A stretch of DNA of 33,886 nucleotides, taken from Actinokineospora sp. NBRC 105648 (GTDB lineage Bacteria; Actinomycetota; Actinomycetes; Mycobacteriales; Pseudonocardiaceae). Both the position numbers and the translations under genes were made by a program. Positions within the stretch are counted from its first letter, which is position 1. Every line of letters starts with the position of its first letter. The DNA is taken from the NCBI RefSeq assembly GCF_030269645.1, contig NZ_BSTR01000066.1:1-33886 (forward strand), written 5' to 3'. The notes beneath the pieces are model-generated. The model saw nothing but the letters and a program-made list of their open reading frames with translations, was not told the DNA's origin and did no database searches. This document shows positions 1 to 7,364 of this stretch, one piece after another.

Positions 1-122
1 AGCACCGCTAAACTCGCCGTGTGGTGGGAATGCCCTTCACCCGCCCTTCTTTCCCACCGCGGTGCTCTAGGGGCCCCACACGAAGCGAGTTCACTAGATC
101 GAGCCCCGCTCTTACTCGGGCA
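1..122 (+). repeat. Partial copy A of a ~188-bp palindromic repeat
   Basis: This is the right-hand part of the element that occurs complete at 24345-24532 and 24596-24782; the left outer arm lies outside the window. Visible parts are the inner stem (positions 1-8 with 59-66), the core with CCGCTAAAC and ATGCCCTTC, then CTAGGGGCCCCACACGAAG and the outer arm ending in TAGATCGAGC, followed by the tail ending ACTCGGGCA. The inner stem AGCACCGC/GCGGTGCT replaces the GGCGACCGC/GCGGTCGCC of copy B, so both strands changed together. No coding capacity is apparent. Confidence 0.75.
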
Positions 123-198
123 ACGAAGACGGCAACACCCAAGCGAGTTCCGTAGATCGAGCCTCGGGCAACGAAGACGGCAACACCGAGGCGAGTTC
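115..198 (+). repeat. Two direct repeats of 36 bp, 48-bp period
   Basis: The segment beginning CTCGGGCAACGAAGACGGCA occurs at 115-150 and again at 163-198 with only a couple of changes; both end in GCGAGTTC. The first copy continues from the tail of palindromic repeat A, so this looks like local amplification of the repeat's end. The remainder to 232 holds nothing recognisable. Confidence 0.6.
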
Positions 199-232
199 AA
201 GCCCCGCTTGCAACCCCGGCAGCAAGCCACCC

Positions 233-577
233 TCACGTAGGCCAGAGCTGAATCCCCCGCACCACGAACGGCGACACCGGCACATACGTCCCCTCCCCCG
301 GATAAGTCCGAAAATCCCCTTCAGTAGTGCATTCCCCCGTCTGGTACACGATCACGTCCCGACTCATCAAGTTCACGAACGACCGAGCAGCCACCTCCAA
401 CGGCACGCACTCGCCCGGGTTCGTCTCCGCCAGGCTGATCCGCACCACCTCCCCCCGGAACCCCGTCGCCGGCCACAGGCACAGCTCACCCCGGTCGCAC
501 CCCACGGCGGCGGCCGCCGTGACCGGCGCGGACACCAGCCCCAGCACCGCCAGCAGCCCCACGACGATGAAACGCAT
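233..577 (-). CDS. Secreted peptidase inhibitor family I36-like protein
   Basis: A 114-residue exported protein. Residues 1 to about 23 form a signal peptide (MRFIVVGLLAVLGL core, Ala-rich cleavage region). The mature part is a small cysteine-containing domain with CDRGELCLW, a downstream ECVPLEV and ECTTEG; four cysteines suit two disulfides. The CxxxxLCLW..F pattern is that of the actinobacterial peptidase inhibitor I36 family, whose Streptomyces founder inhibits metalloproteases; actual inhibition here is inference. I chose the ATG at 577 over one 15 codons upstream because the signal peptide then starts cleanly and AGAGGGG precedes it at good spacing. The gene lies downstream of sugC on the same strand, but a large hairpin (587-633) separates them, so it is probably transcribed separately. 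Confidence 0.7.
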   Translation of the reverse strand: MRFIVVGLLAVLGLVSAPVTAAAAVGCDRGELCLWPATGFRGEVVRISLAETNPGECVPLEVAARSFVNLMSRDVIVYQTGECTTEGDFRTYPGEGTYVPVSPFVVRGIQLWPT

Positions 578-586
578 CAGAAACCC

Positions 587-633
587 CTCTGCCCTCGTGG
601 GCATCCCGGTCGGGATGTCCATCGAGGGCAGAG
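587..633 (-). terminator. Large hairpin between sugC and the I36-like gene
   Basis: CTCTGCCCTCG (587-597) pairs with CGAGGGCAGAG (623-633), and inside it CATCCC (602-607) pairs with GGGATG (612-617). It lies about 45 bp past the sugC stop and probably terminates the importer operon. On the minus strand its outer stem ends directly against the AGAGGGG ribosome-binding site of the next gene, so it could also influence translation of that gene. No T-run is present, as is common for actinobacterial hairpins. Confidence 0.6.
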
Positions 634-676
634 GATGGCCGAGATGGCAAGCAGCCGTCAGAAGTTGTCCACAGGC

Positions 677-1858
677 TCAGCCCGCGTAGGTCAGGTTGCG
701 GCCGTCGCTGGGGTCGAACAGCAGCAGCTTGTCCTCGTCGAACCAGACCTCCAGCTCAGCGCCCTCCCGGGCGCCCGAGGCAGCCGAGAGGCGGGTGACG
801 ATCTGCGACCCGTCGTCGGTCATCTCCGTCGACCCGGACTCCGCCGCCAGCTCGTCGAGCTCCGCCGAGGTCGCCGTCTCGCCCTCGACGGTGAAGTAGG
901 CGTACTTGTCCGAGCCCATCGACTCGAGCACGTCGACCGTCGCGGTGAACCGGCCGCCGCGGCCGCGTTCGCCCTCGTCGAGCAGGGCCGCGTCCTCGAA
1001 GTGCTCCGGGCGCAGGCCGACGATCACCTCGCTCGGGGCGTTGGCGGCCTCCACCAGCCTGCGGATCCGGTCGCTGAGCGGAACCGGGCCGAGCGGCGTC
1101 TGCAGCTGCCCGTCGGCCAGCGTGGCGGGCAGGAAGTTCATCGACGGGGAGCCGATGAAGCCCGCCACGAACAGGTTCGTCGGCTGCTCGTAGAGCGCCT
1201 GCGGCGACCCGACCTGCTGCACCAGCCCGCCGCGCATGACCACGACCCGGTCGCCCAGGGTCATCGCCTCGGTCTGGTCGTGGGTGACGTAGACCGTCGT
1301 GGTGCCCAGCCGCCGCTGCAGCTTGGCCACCGAGGTGCGCATCTGCACCCGCAGCTTGGCGTCCAAGTTGGACAGTGGCTCGTCCATCAGGAACGCCTTG
1401 GGGCTGCGCACGATCGCGCGCCCCATGGCCACCCGCTGGCGCTGGCCGCCGGAGAGGTTGCCCGGCTTGCGGTCGAGGTGCTGGGTCAGGTCGAGGATGC
1501 GCGCGGCCTCCTCCACCTTCTTGGTCACCGTCGCGTTGTCCACGTGGGCCAGCCGGAGCGGGAAGGCCATGTTCTCCCGCACGCTCATGTGCGGGTAGAG
1601 CGCGTAGGACTGGAACACCATGGCGATGTCGCGGTCCTTGGGCGCGCGCTCGTTGACCCGCTTGCCGTCGATGCGCAGCTCGCCCTCGGTGATGTCCTCC
1701 AGGCCCGCGATCATGTTGAGCGTGGTCGACTTCCCGCAGCCGGACGGGCCGACCAGGATGATGAACTCGCCGTCGCCGATCGTGATGTCCACATCGGACA
1801 CCGCGAGCGCGCCGTCGGGGTACCGCTTCGTCACCTTGTCCAAGACGATCTCAGCCAT
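677..1858 (-). CDS. sugC: Trehalose ABC importer ATPase SugC (UgpC/MalK type)
   Basis: A 393-residue ATPase energising the LpqY-SugA-SugB trehalose importer at the inner face of the membrane. The nucleotide-binding domain shows Walker A GPSGCGKST (37-45), Q-loop FQSYALYPH (about 82-90), signature LSGGQRQR (135-142), Walker B AFLMDEP with the catalytic Glu at 160, D-loop SNLDAKL and switch His193 in VTHDQTEAMT. A C-terminal OB/TOBE-type regulatory domain (from about 235) includes GLRPEHF, as in MalK/UgpC proteins. Start ATG at 1858 lies 2 bp after the sugB stop, so translation is coupled. It is last in the lpqY-sugA-sugB-sugC operon. The family is often annotated ugpC or msmX; its position with a clear LpqY homologue decides for SugC. 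Confidence 0.9.
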   Translation of the reverse strand: MAEIVLDKVTKRYPDGALAVSDVDITIGDGEFIILVGPSGCGKSTTLNMIAGLEDITEGELRIDGKRVNERAPKDRDIAMVFQSYALYPHMSVRENMAFPLRLAHVDNATVTKKVEEAARILDLTQHLDRKPGNLSGGQRQRVAMGRAIVRSPKAFLMDEPLSNLDAKLRVQMRTSVAKLQRRLGTTTVYVTHDQTEAMTLGDRVVVMRGGLVQQVGSPQALYEQPTNLFVAGFIGSPSMNFLPATLADGQLQTPLGPVPLSDRIRRLVEAANAPSEVIVGLRPEHFEDAALLDEGERGRGGRFTATVDVLESMGSDKYAYFTVEGETATSAELDELAAESGSTEMTDDGSQIVTRLSAASGAREGAELEVWFDEDKLLLFDPSDGRNLTYAG

Positions 1859-1860
1859 GC

Positions 1861-2706
1861 TCAGCCCTTCACCGCACCGGACGTCAGCCCCGCGACGATG
1901 CGGCGCTGGAAGAACAACACGAACAGGATGATCGGGATGGTGATCACCACGGCGGCCGCGGAGATCGTCCCGGTCGGGTCCTCGAACTGCGAGGACCCGG
2001 TGAAGAACGACAGCGCCGCGGGCACGGTCCGCGACGAGGTGGTCGAGGTCAGCGAGATCGCGAACAGGAAGTCGTTCCAGCAGAAGATGAACACCAGGAT
2101 CGCGGTGGTGAACACCCCCGGCGCGGCCAGCGGCGCGATGACCCGGCGGAACGCCTGCGCGGGCGTGGCGCCGTCCATCTTGGCCGCCTTCTCCAGCTCC
2201 CACGGGATCTCCCGGAAGAACGCCGAGAGGGTGTAGATCGCCAGCGGCAGCGCGAAGGTGATGTAGGGCAGGATCAGACCGGGCCAGGTGTCGAAGAGCC
2301 CGAGCGTGCGCTCCATCTCGAACAGCGGCGTGACCAGCGAGACCTGCGGGAACATCGCGATCAGCAGCGACGCGCCGACCAGCAGCTGCTTGCCGGGGAA
2401 GTCGAGCCGGGCGATGGCGTAGGCGGCCATGGTGCCCAGCACGACGGCGATCACCGTCGCGATGAGCGCGATGCCGATCGAGTTGAGCAGCGCGCGCAGG
2501 AACTCGCTGGTGTTGAAGATGTCCCGGTAGTTCTGCAGGGTCCACGACCGCGGGATGAAGTTCCCGTCGGTCAGCGTCTCCTTGGTCTTGAACGACAGCG
2601 ACACGATCCACAGCACCGGCACCAGCGCGTAGATCACCACGACGATGTCGATCAGCGCCCAGCGGGTCTTGGCGCCGCTGGACGCGGTCGCCCCGATGAC
2701 GGCCAT
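1861..2706 (-). CDS. sugB: Trehalose ABC importer permease SugB (MalG type)
   Basis: A 281-residue inner-membrane permease with about six hydrophobic segments, the first at about 16-36 (IDIVVVIYALVPVLWIV). The cytoplasmic coupling (EAA) loop is visible as EKAAKMDGATPAQAFRRVIA, the contact site for SugC. It ends IVAGLTSGAVKG, typical of MalG-type subunits. Its start ATG (2706-2704) overlaps the sugA TGA by one base, and its stop is 2 bp before sugC, so the four genes form one tight operon. The assignment rests on operon order and on lpqY and sugA closely resembling the mycobacterial proteins as I recall them; the permease alone would only say 'carbohydrate ABC transporter'. Confidence 0.88.
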   Translation of the reverse strand: MAVIGATASSGAKTRWALIDIVVVIYALVPVLWIVSLSFKTKETLTDGNFIPRSWTLQNYRDIFNTSEFLRALLNSIGIALIATVIAVVLGTMAAYAIARLDFPGKQLLVGASLLIAMFPQVSLVTPLFEMERTLGLFDTWPGLILPYITFALPLAIYTLSAFFREIPWELEKAAKMDGATPAQAFRRVIAPLAAPGVFTTAILVFIFCWNDFLFAISLTSTTSSRTVPAALSFFTGSSQFEDPTGTISAAAVVITIPIILFVLFFQRRIVAGLTSGAVKG

Positions 2707-3650
2707 CAGCGCTTCCTCCCGTCGTCGCTGCCCGGCGCGGAGGTGCCGAACACCTTGATGAAGATGAACGCGATGACGGCCACCGCGATGAAGATGAGCA
2801 CCGACATGGTGGAGCCGATGCCCAGGTTCAACCCCTTGATCAGGTTGTTGTAGGTCTGCATCGAGACCGACCCGGTCTCCTGCGCGCCGCTGGTGAGCAC
2901 GAAGATGTTGTCGAAGATCCGGAACGCGTCCAGGGTGCGGAACAGCAGCGCGACCAGGATGGCGGGCTTCATCACCGGCACCATCACCTTGGTGAACCGC
3001 TGCCACGCCGACGCCCCGTCCATCGACGCGGCCTTGAGCAGGTCGTCGGGTACCAGGGCCAGGCCCGCCATCAGCAGCAGGGCCATGAACGGCACGGTCT
3101 TCCACACCTCGGCCAGGATGATGATCGCCAGCGCGGGCACCCGCTGGGTCAGCAGCGCCGAGTCCGGGGCGAACAGCTGCGCGAGGTAGCCGGTGTCCTG
3201 GGTCCAGGCGTAGCGCCAGGAGAACGCCGCCACCACGGTCACAATGCCGTAGGGAATCAGTGCGACGGTCCGCACCAGACCGCGCATCACCAGCGTCCGG
3301 TGCATCACCAGCGCCAAGCCCATCCCCAGCACCAGTTCGATGGCCACCGAGATGACGGTGATCATCGCGGTCACCCCGAACGCGGTCCACCAGTAGGAGT
3401 TGGACAGCACGGTGACGTAGTTCTCCAGCCCGACGAACTTCTGCTGGTCGGGGAAGCGCAGGTCGTAGCGCTGCAGCGAGAGCCAGATCGAGTAAATGAT
3501 CGGGTAGCCGGTCACCGCGATCATCACCAGCGCGGCCGGTGCGCACAGCCACAGCCCGAGCTTGCGCTCGGCCTTCTTGCCCTCGCTGACCGCCTTCTTC
3601 GCCGGTGGCGACACCGGGGTGTCGGCGGTCCGCTCCGCGGTCTGGCTCAC
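2706..3650 (-). CDS. sugA: Trehalose ABC importer permease SugA (MalF type)
   Basis: A 314-residue permease. A hydrophilic, Lys/Glu-rich N-terminus (about 1-33) precedes six transmembrane segments beginning LWLCAPAALVMIAVTGYPI. The coupling loop reads LLKAASMDGASAWQRFTKVM, and the segment MKPAILVALLFRTLDAFRIF is characteristic of the SugA/MalF group. Several stretches (ALVMHRTL, LIPYGIVTVVA, FIFIKVFG) match my recollection of M. tuberculosis SugA. The start is GTG at 3650, which overlaps the lpqY stop in a GTGA arrangement, giving translational coupling; the stop overlaps the sugB start (TGATG). With SugB it forms the membrane channel for trehalose delivered by LpqY. Confidence 0.88.
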   Translation of the reverse strand: MSQTAERTADTPVSPPAKKAVSEGKKAERKLGLWLCAPAALVMIAVTGYPIIYSIWLSLQRYDLRFPDQQKFVGLENYVTVLSNSYWWTAFGVTAMITVISVAIELVLGMGLALVMHRTLVMRGLVRTVALIPYGIVTVVAAFSWRYAWTQDTGYLAQLFAPDSALLTQRVPALAIIILAEVWKTVPFMALLLMAGLALVPDDLLKAASMDGASAWQRFTKVMVPVMKPAILVALLFRTLDAFRIFDNIFVLTSGAQETGSVSMQTYNNLIKGLNLGIGSTMSVLIFIAVAVIAFIFIKVFGTSAPGSDDGRKR

Positions 3651-4924
3651 GGCAGCACTCCCTTCGAGTCCAAGGCGTCCTGCAGCTCCGAGCGCAGCCG
3701 GTCGGCCGTCGCCTTCGGGTCGATGGCCGCGGGCGGGGAGAGGATGGTGGAGATCAGCGTCGAGGCGTTCTGGTAGGCCGGGGTGATCGGCCGGACGGCG
3801 GCCTTCTTGAGCTCGTCGAGGATGGCGTCGCGCATCGGGTAGGGCTTGACCATCTCGGGGTCGTCGTAGACCGACTCGATCGTCGGCGGGACGCCGGAGT
3901 TGATCGCCGAGAACTTCTGGTTCGCCGCGTTGCGCAAGCACTTCGCGGCCTCGAAGGCCTCCGGCTTGTGCTGGGAGTAGGCGCTCACCGCCAGGTTGAA
4001 CCCGCCGATGGTGGCCGAGCCGTTCTTGTCCGCGTCGACCGACGGGTACGGCGCCCACTTGAAGTTCTTCGCCAGGTCCGGGTTCGCCTTGCCCATCGCG
4101 GCGTAGACGTAGGGCCAGTTCAGCTCGAACGCGGCGCCGCCGCCCTGGAACGCCAGCCGGATGTCGTCCTCCTTGGCGTTGGACAGCGACGCGCTGGCCA
4201 CCGGCGAGGTCGCCAGGTCCTTGAGCGCCTGCAGGGCCCGCACCGCGCCCTCGTCGACCACGGCCTTGGTGCTGTCGTCGGAGAGGATCTTGCCGCCCGC
4301 GCCCGCGACCAGGGTGTTGAACTGCACGACCAGGCCCTCGTACTGGGCCCCGGTCATCAGGACCGTGCTCGGCTTGCCGTCGGCCTTGAGCTTGTTCGCC
4401 TGCTCCAGCATCTCCGCCCAGGTCTTGGGCGGGGTCTGCACGAGGTCGCCGCGGTACCAGAGCAGCTGCACGTTGGTGTTCTTCGGCGCGGCGTAGAGCT
4501 TGTCCTTCCACCGCGCGGTGTCGAGCGGACCGCGCAGGGTGCCGGTCTCGACGTCGGTCTTGTCCTGCCCGGTCCACTCGGCGATCCAGCCCGCCTCGGC
4601 GAACTCGGACACCCAGGTGACGTCCAGCCCCAGCACGTCCATGTCGGTGTCGCCTGCGGCGAGCCTGCGGACCATCTGCTCGCGCTGGCCGTCCGCCTCG
4701 CGCGGCAGGCCGTTGAGCACGATCCGGTAGCGGCCCTGGGCCGCGTCGTTGCACGTGGCGACGACCTTGTCGAAGTTCTCCTCAGTGGAGTAGTAGACGT
4801 TGACGGCGATGCCGCCGCTGTCCGAACCGCAGGCGGCCAACAGGGGTGACGCGACCAGGGCGGCGCTGAGCGCCACCCGGAGGCGTCGTCCTCGGCGGCC
4901 CGGAACCAGATGAGTAGGACCCAT
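3647..4924 (-). CDS. lpqY: Trehalose-binding lipoprotein LpqY
   Basis: A 425-residue solute-binding lipoprotein anchored on the outer face of the membrane. An Arg-rich n-region and hydrophobic core lead to the lipobox SPLLAAC with lipidated Cys32. The mature protein has the family 1 sugar-binding fold; blocks such as DVLGLDVTWVSEFAEAGW, KLYAAPKNTNVQLLWYRGDL and the C-terminal KGVLP closely resemble M. tuberculosis LpqY as I remember it. LpqY captures trehalose, including that released during mycolate transfer in mycobacteria, and passes it to SugA/SugB. ATG at 4924 is preceded by GGAAGGAGG at 7-8 nt. It is first in the operon; an 8-bp inverted repeat lies upstream (5001-5022). If the host lacks mycolic acids, the role is general trehalose recovery. 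Confidence 0.88.
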   Translation of the reverse strand: MGPTHLVPGRRGRRLRVALSAALVASPLLAACGSDSGGIAVNVYYSTEENFDKVVATCNDAAQGRYRIVLNGLPREADGQREQMVRRLAAGDTDMDVLGLDVTWVSEFAEAGWIAEWTGQDKTDVETGTLRGPLDTARWKDKLYAAPKNTNVQLLWYRGDLVQTPPKTWAEMLEQANKLKADGKPSTVLMTGAQYEGLVVQFNTLVAGAGGKILSDDSTKAVVDEGAVRALQALKDLATSPVASASLSNAKEDDIRLAFQGGGAAFELNWPYVYAAMGKANPDLAKNFKWAPYPSVDADKNGSATIGGFNLAVSAYSQHKPEAFEAAKCLRNAANQKFSAINSGVPPTIESVYDDPEMVKPYPMRDAILDELKKAAVRPITPAYQNASTLISTILSPPAAIDPKATADRLRSELQDALDSKGVLP

Positions 4925-5000
4925 CGTCCAGCCTCCTTCCGACCATCACGCCGAGAAGAAGGCACAGCCACCCGACCAAGCACCTCGACGTGCACCGGCA

Positions 5001-5022
5001 CGCGGGTAGCTCGGTACCCGCG
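5001..5022. promoter_or_regulatory. Inverted repeat upstream of lpqY, possible operator
   Basis: CGCGGGTA (5001-5008) and TACCCGCG (5015-5022) form a perfect 8-bp inverted repeat with a 6-bp spacer, in the 168-bp gap between the stress-protein gene and lpqY and 77 bp upstream of the lpqY start. This placement suits a repressor site for the sugar importer operon. No regulator gene is adjacent, and the hairpin could instead be the terminator of the upstream stress-protein gene. Confidence 0.4.
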
Positions 5023-5092
5023 ACCGGGTCCACTGAAACTAAGCCGGGTGATCAGGACCCGCAATTCGATGTGGACGGCCGGGGCGGAGGGA

Positions 5093-5620
5093 CTAGTCGA
5101 TACCGCTGTTCGGGCGCATGGCGAGCTTGGCCAGCAGGTCACGCGCCTTCTCCGCGTTGCGCGGCTGGGCCAGCACGTCGTAGCGCCCGGCGACGAGCTG
5201 GGTGGCCGAGGCGATCTCGCGGCCGCGGCCCCGGGTGCTCGCGTAGCCGACCGCGGCGAAGACGAGGCCGAAGACCACGCCCGCGCACAGGCCGACCAGG
5301 ATCGGCGCGAACGAGGCCTGCTGCTGGTTGAACAGCCCGAGCAGCAGGCCGACGAACAGGCCGAACCAGGCGCCGGAGAGCGCGCCGGTACCGAGCACCT
5401 TCGCCCAGCTCAGCCGTCCGATGACCCGTTCGACGAGCATCAGGTCGACCCCGACGATGGTCACCTCCTCGACGGGGAACTCGCTGGTGGCGAGGTGCTC
5501 CACCGCGCGGTGGGCCTCCTGGTATGTGTCGTAGGAGCCGATCGGCCACCCGGTGGGGGGCGTCGGCACCTTGGGTAGACCCTGGTTCGCTCGTCCAGGG
5601 CCGGAGAACGCACCGGTCAT
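5093..5620 (-). CDS. General-stress (YflT-type) domain membrane protein
   Basis: A 175-residue protein. Residues about 24-85 match the general stress protein fold (GSYDTYQEAHRAVEHLATSE ... VEEVTIVGVDLMLVERV), a ferredoxin-like domain also found in Bacillus YflT. It is followed by two glycine-rich transmembrane helices (about 90-112 and 118-140: ALSGAWFGLFVGLLLGL and ILVGLCAGVVFGLVFAAVG) and a cytoplasmic tail containing YDVLAQPRNAEKARDLLA. From memory this is the equivalent of M. tuberculosis Rv1234, also 175 residues and also beside lpqY. Molecular function is unknown. It is on the same strand as lpqY but 168 bp upstream, so co-transcription is uncertain. Start ATG at 5620 fits the domain boundary. 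Confidence 0.75.
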   Translation of the reverse strand: MTGAFSGPGRANQGLPKVPTPPTGWPIGSYDTYQEAHRAVEHLATSEFPVEEVTIVGVDLMLVERVIGRLSWAKVLGTGALSGAWFGLFVGLLLGLFNQQQASFAPILVGLCAGVVFGLVFAAVGYASTRGRGREIASATQLVAGRYDVLAQPRNAEKARDLLAKLAMRPNSGID

Positions 5621-5668
5621 ACCACTATCCTGCCAACCCGGGCACGACGGTGCGAACCCGACACCGGA

Positions 5669-6865
5669 TCAGCCCCGCGAGCGGTACTCCCGGAGCAGGC
5701 CGCGGGAGATGATCGTCTTCTGGATCTCGCTGGTGCCCTCGCCGATCAGCAGGAACGGCGCCTCGCGCATCAACCGCTCGATCTCGTACTCCTTGGAGTA
5801 GCCGTAGCCGCCGTGGATGCGGAACGAGTCCTGGGTGACCTCGGCGCAGTACTCGCTGGCGATCAGCTTGGCCATGCCCGCCTCGACGTCGTTGCGCTCG
5901 CCGGAGTCCTTGAGCCGGGCGGCGTTGACCATCATCAGGTGCGCGGCCTCGACCTTGGTGGCCATCTCGGCGAGCTTGAACGCGACGGCCTGGTGCTCGG
6001 CGATGGCCTTGCCGAAGGTCTTGCGCTGCTGGGCGTACTCGACGGCCAGCTCGAAGGCCCGGATGGCGATGCCGCAGGCGCGGGCGGCGACGTTGACCCG
6101 GCCGACCTCGACGCCGTCCATCATCTGCGCGAAGCCCTTGCCGGGCGCCCCGCCGAGCACCTGGCCCGCGTCGATCCTGAAGCCGTCGAACACCGCCTCG
6201 GTGGTGTCGACGCCCTTGTAGCCCATCTTGTCGATCTTGCCCGGGATGGTCAGGCCGGGGGCGACCTCGCCGAAGCCCTCGGGCTTGTCGACCAGGAAGG
6301 TCGTCAGGTTCTGGTGCGCCTTCTCGGCGCCCTCGTCGGTGCGCACGAGCAGGGCGATGAGGTTGGAGCTGCCGCCGTTGGTGAGCCACATCTTGGCGCC
6401 GTCGACGGTGTAGCCGTCGCCGTCGCGCTTCGCCCTGGTCTTGATGGCGGCGACGTCGGAGCCCAGGTCGGGCTCGGACATCGAGAAGGAGCCGCGGACC
6501 TCGCCCGCGGCCATCCTGGGCAGGTAGTGCTGCTTCTGGGCCTCGGTGCCGTGCTGCTTGACCAGGTGCGCCACGATGAAGTGCGTGTTGATCACGCCGG
6601 ACACGCTCATCCAGCCGCGGGCGATCTGCTCGACGACCAGGGCGTAGGTCAGCAGCGACTCACCGAGGCCGCCGTACTCCTCCGGGATGGTCAGCCCGAA
6701 CAGGCCCATCTCCTTCATGCCCGCGACGATGTCGGTGGGGTACTCGTCGGCGTGCTCGAGGGCCTGCGCGTGCGGGATGATCTCCTTGTCCACGAAGTCC
6801 TTGACGGTGGACAGGATCTCCCGCTGGATGTCGGTCAGTCCGGCGGTCTGGGCGAGGCGGGCCAT
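5669..6865 (-). CDS. Acyl-CoA dehydrogenase family protein
   Basis: A 398-residue FAD-dependent acyl-CoA dehydrogenase. The N-terminal helical domain (about 10-120) includes LFGLTIPEEYGGLGES; the middle beta domain has the FAD/substrate segment GSFSMSEPDLGSDVAAIKT and the KMWLTNGG motif; the C-terminal helical domain carries RKTFGKAIAEHQAV and the conserved GEGTSEIQKT with a Glu at 376, the position of the catalytic base in the short/medium-chain group. It is thus probably active in oxidising an acyl-CoA to the enoyl-CoA. Substrate cannot be read from the sequence; branched-chain or short-chain acyl-CoA is possible. The ATG at 6865 is preceded by AAGGGAG. The gene stands alone, 48 bp upstream of the stress-protein gene on the same strand; no electron-transfer flavoprotein gene is near. 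Confidence 0.88.
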   Translation of the reverse strand: MARLAQTAGLTDIQREILSTVKDFVDKEIIPHAQALEHADEYPTDIVAGMKEMGLFGLTIPEEYGGLGESLLTYALVVEQIARGWMSVSGVINTHFIVAHLVKQHGTEAQKQHYLPRMAAGEVRGSFSMSEPDLGSDVAAIKTRAKRDGDGYTVDGAKMWLTNGGSSNLIALLVRTDEGAEKAHQNLTTFLVDKPEGFGEVAPGLTIPGKIDKMGYKGVDTTEAVFDGFRIDAGQVLGGAPGKGFAQMMDGVEVGRVNVAARACGIAIRAFELAVEYAQQRKTFGKAIAEHQAVAFKLAEMATKVEAAHLMMVNAARLKDSGERNDVEAGMAKLIASEYCAEVTQDSFRIHGGYGYSKEYEIERLMREAPFLLIGEGTSEIQKTIISRGLLREYRSRG

Positions 6866-6964
6866 GCGAGCTCCCTTACGAGACGGCTCTTGAGTTACCC
6901 GCGAGTATCTCTTGGTTAACGCTCGTTCGCGTCATGGAAGTGCGCAGGACCACTCACAGCAAGC

Positions 6965-6994
6965 GACCCGGACGCCGCTGCGGCGATCCGGGTC
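6965..6994 (-). terminator. Hairpin terminator after the zinc-ribbon gene
   Basis: GACCCGGA (6965-6972) pairs with TCCGGGTC (6987-6994), with inner GCCG/CGGC pairing around a three-base loop. It lies just past the stop of the minus-strand gene at 7022 and ahead of the acyl-CoA dehydrogenase, and is most likely the transcription end of the former. Confidence 0.6.
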
Positions 6995-7021
6995 GGTTTG
7001 ACGGGTGCGGACGGGTGGTAG

Positions 7022-7207
7022 TCAGCCTGCGCGGAGTTCGAACGCGCTGCCGCAGTCCTTGCAGTCCTCAGCCAGGACGTAGACGTCGGCGCCGCAGCCG
7101 GTGCAGGGGCGGAAGCTCCGGTCGAACAGGTCGTCCCGCTGAGCACGCCTGCCCCCGAAAATGCTCAGGACGCCACGCGACTCGCTTGGAAGGCTGTGTC
7201 TACCCAT
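7022..7207 (-). CDS. Small zinc-ribbon protein, function unknown
   Basis: A 61-residue protein with two CxxC pairs, CTGC and CKDC, separated by 13 residues (PCTGCGADVYVLAEDCKDCG), a classic zinc-ribbon arrangement. The N-terminal half is basic (FGGRRAQRDDLFDRSFR). I do not recognise a named family; such proteins may bind nucleic acid or a protein partner. The ATG at 7207 (MGRHSLP) is preferred over ATG 7222 and TTG 7243, which only add Cys-rich codons not resembling a domain, but no start has a strong ribosome-binding site, so the start is uncertain. The gene is followed by a hairpin (6965-6994), and its upstream region contains several GTCAC motifs. Confidence 0.6.
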   Translation of the reverse strand: MGRHSLPSESRGVLSIFGGRRAQRDDLFDRSFRPCTGCGADVYVLAEDCKDCGSAFELRAG

Positions 7208-7267
7208 GCCACAAGGGCACATCACGGGAGGGTCACAGCACAAGCAGAAGCCGTGATCTGTGCGTTA

Positions 7268-7318
7268 TGTCACGGCAACCTTTCACGCGCTGTCACGTCC
7301 CTGACCTGCACCGTGACA
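7268..7318. promoter_or_regulatory. Cluster of TGTCACG motifs upstream of the zinc-ribbon gene
   Basis: TGTCACGG (7268-7275) is inverted as CCGTGACA (7311-7318), and a third half-site TGTCACGT lies between them at 7291-7298. The cluster sits in the 157-bp gap between the small minus-strand genes at 7022-7207 and 7365-7691, upstream of the first. It may be a regulator-binding region; alternatively the outer pair may be a weak terminator for the gene ending at 7365. Confidence 0.3.
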
Positions 7319-7364
7319 CCTTCGAGGGATCTTGAGGCGAATCACAAGAGGGTTAATGTCAGCG

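Noticed and set aside
635..4849. Long plus-strand open frames opposite the trehalose importer
   Set aside because: Arg/Gly/Leu-rich shadow translations of the sug genes, whose motifs and overlapping starts and stops are unambiguous.
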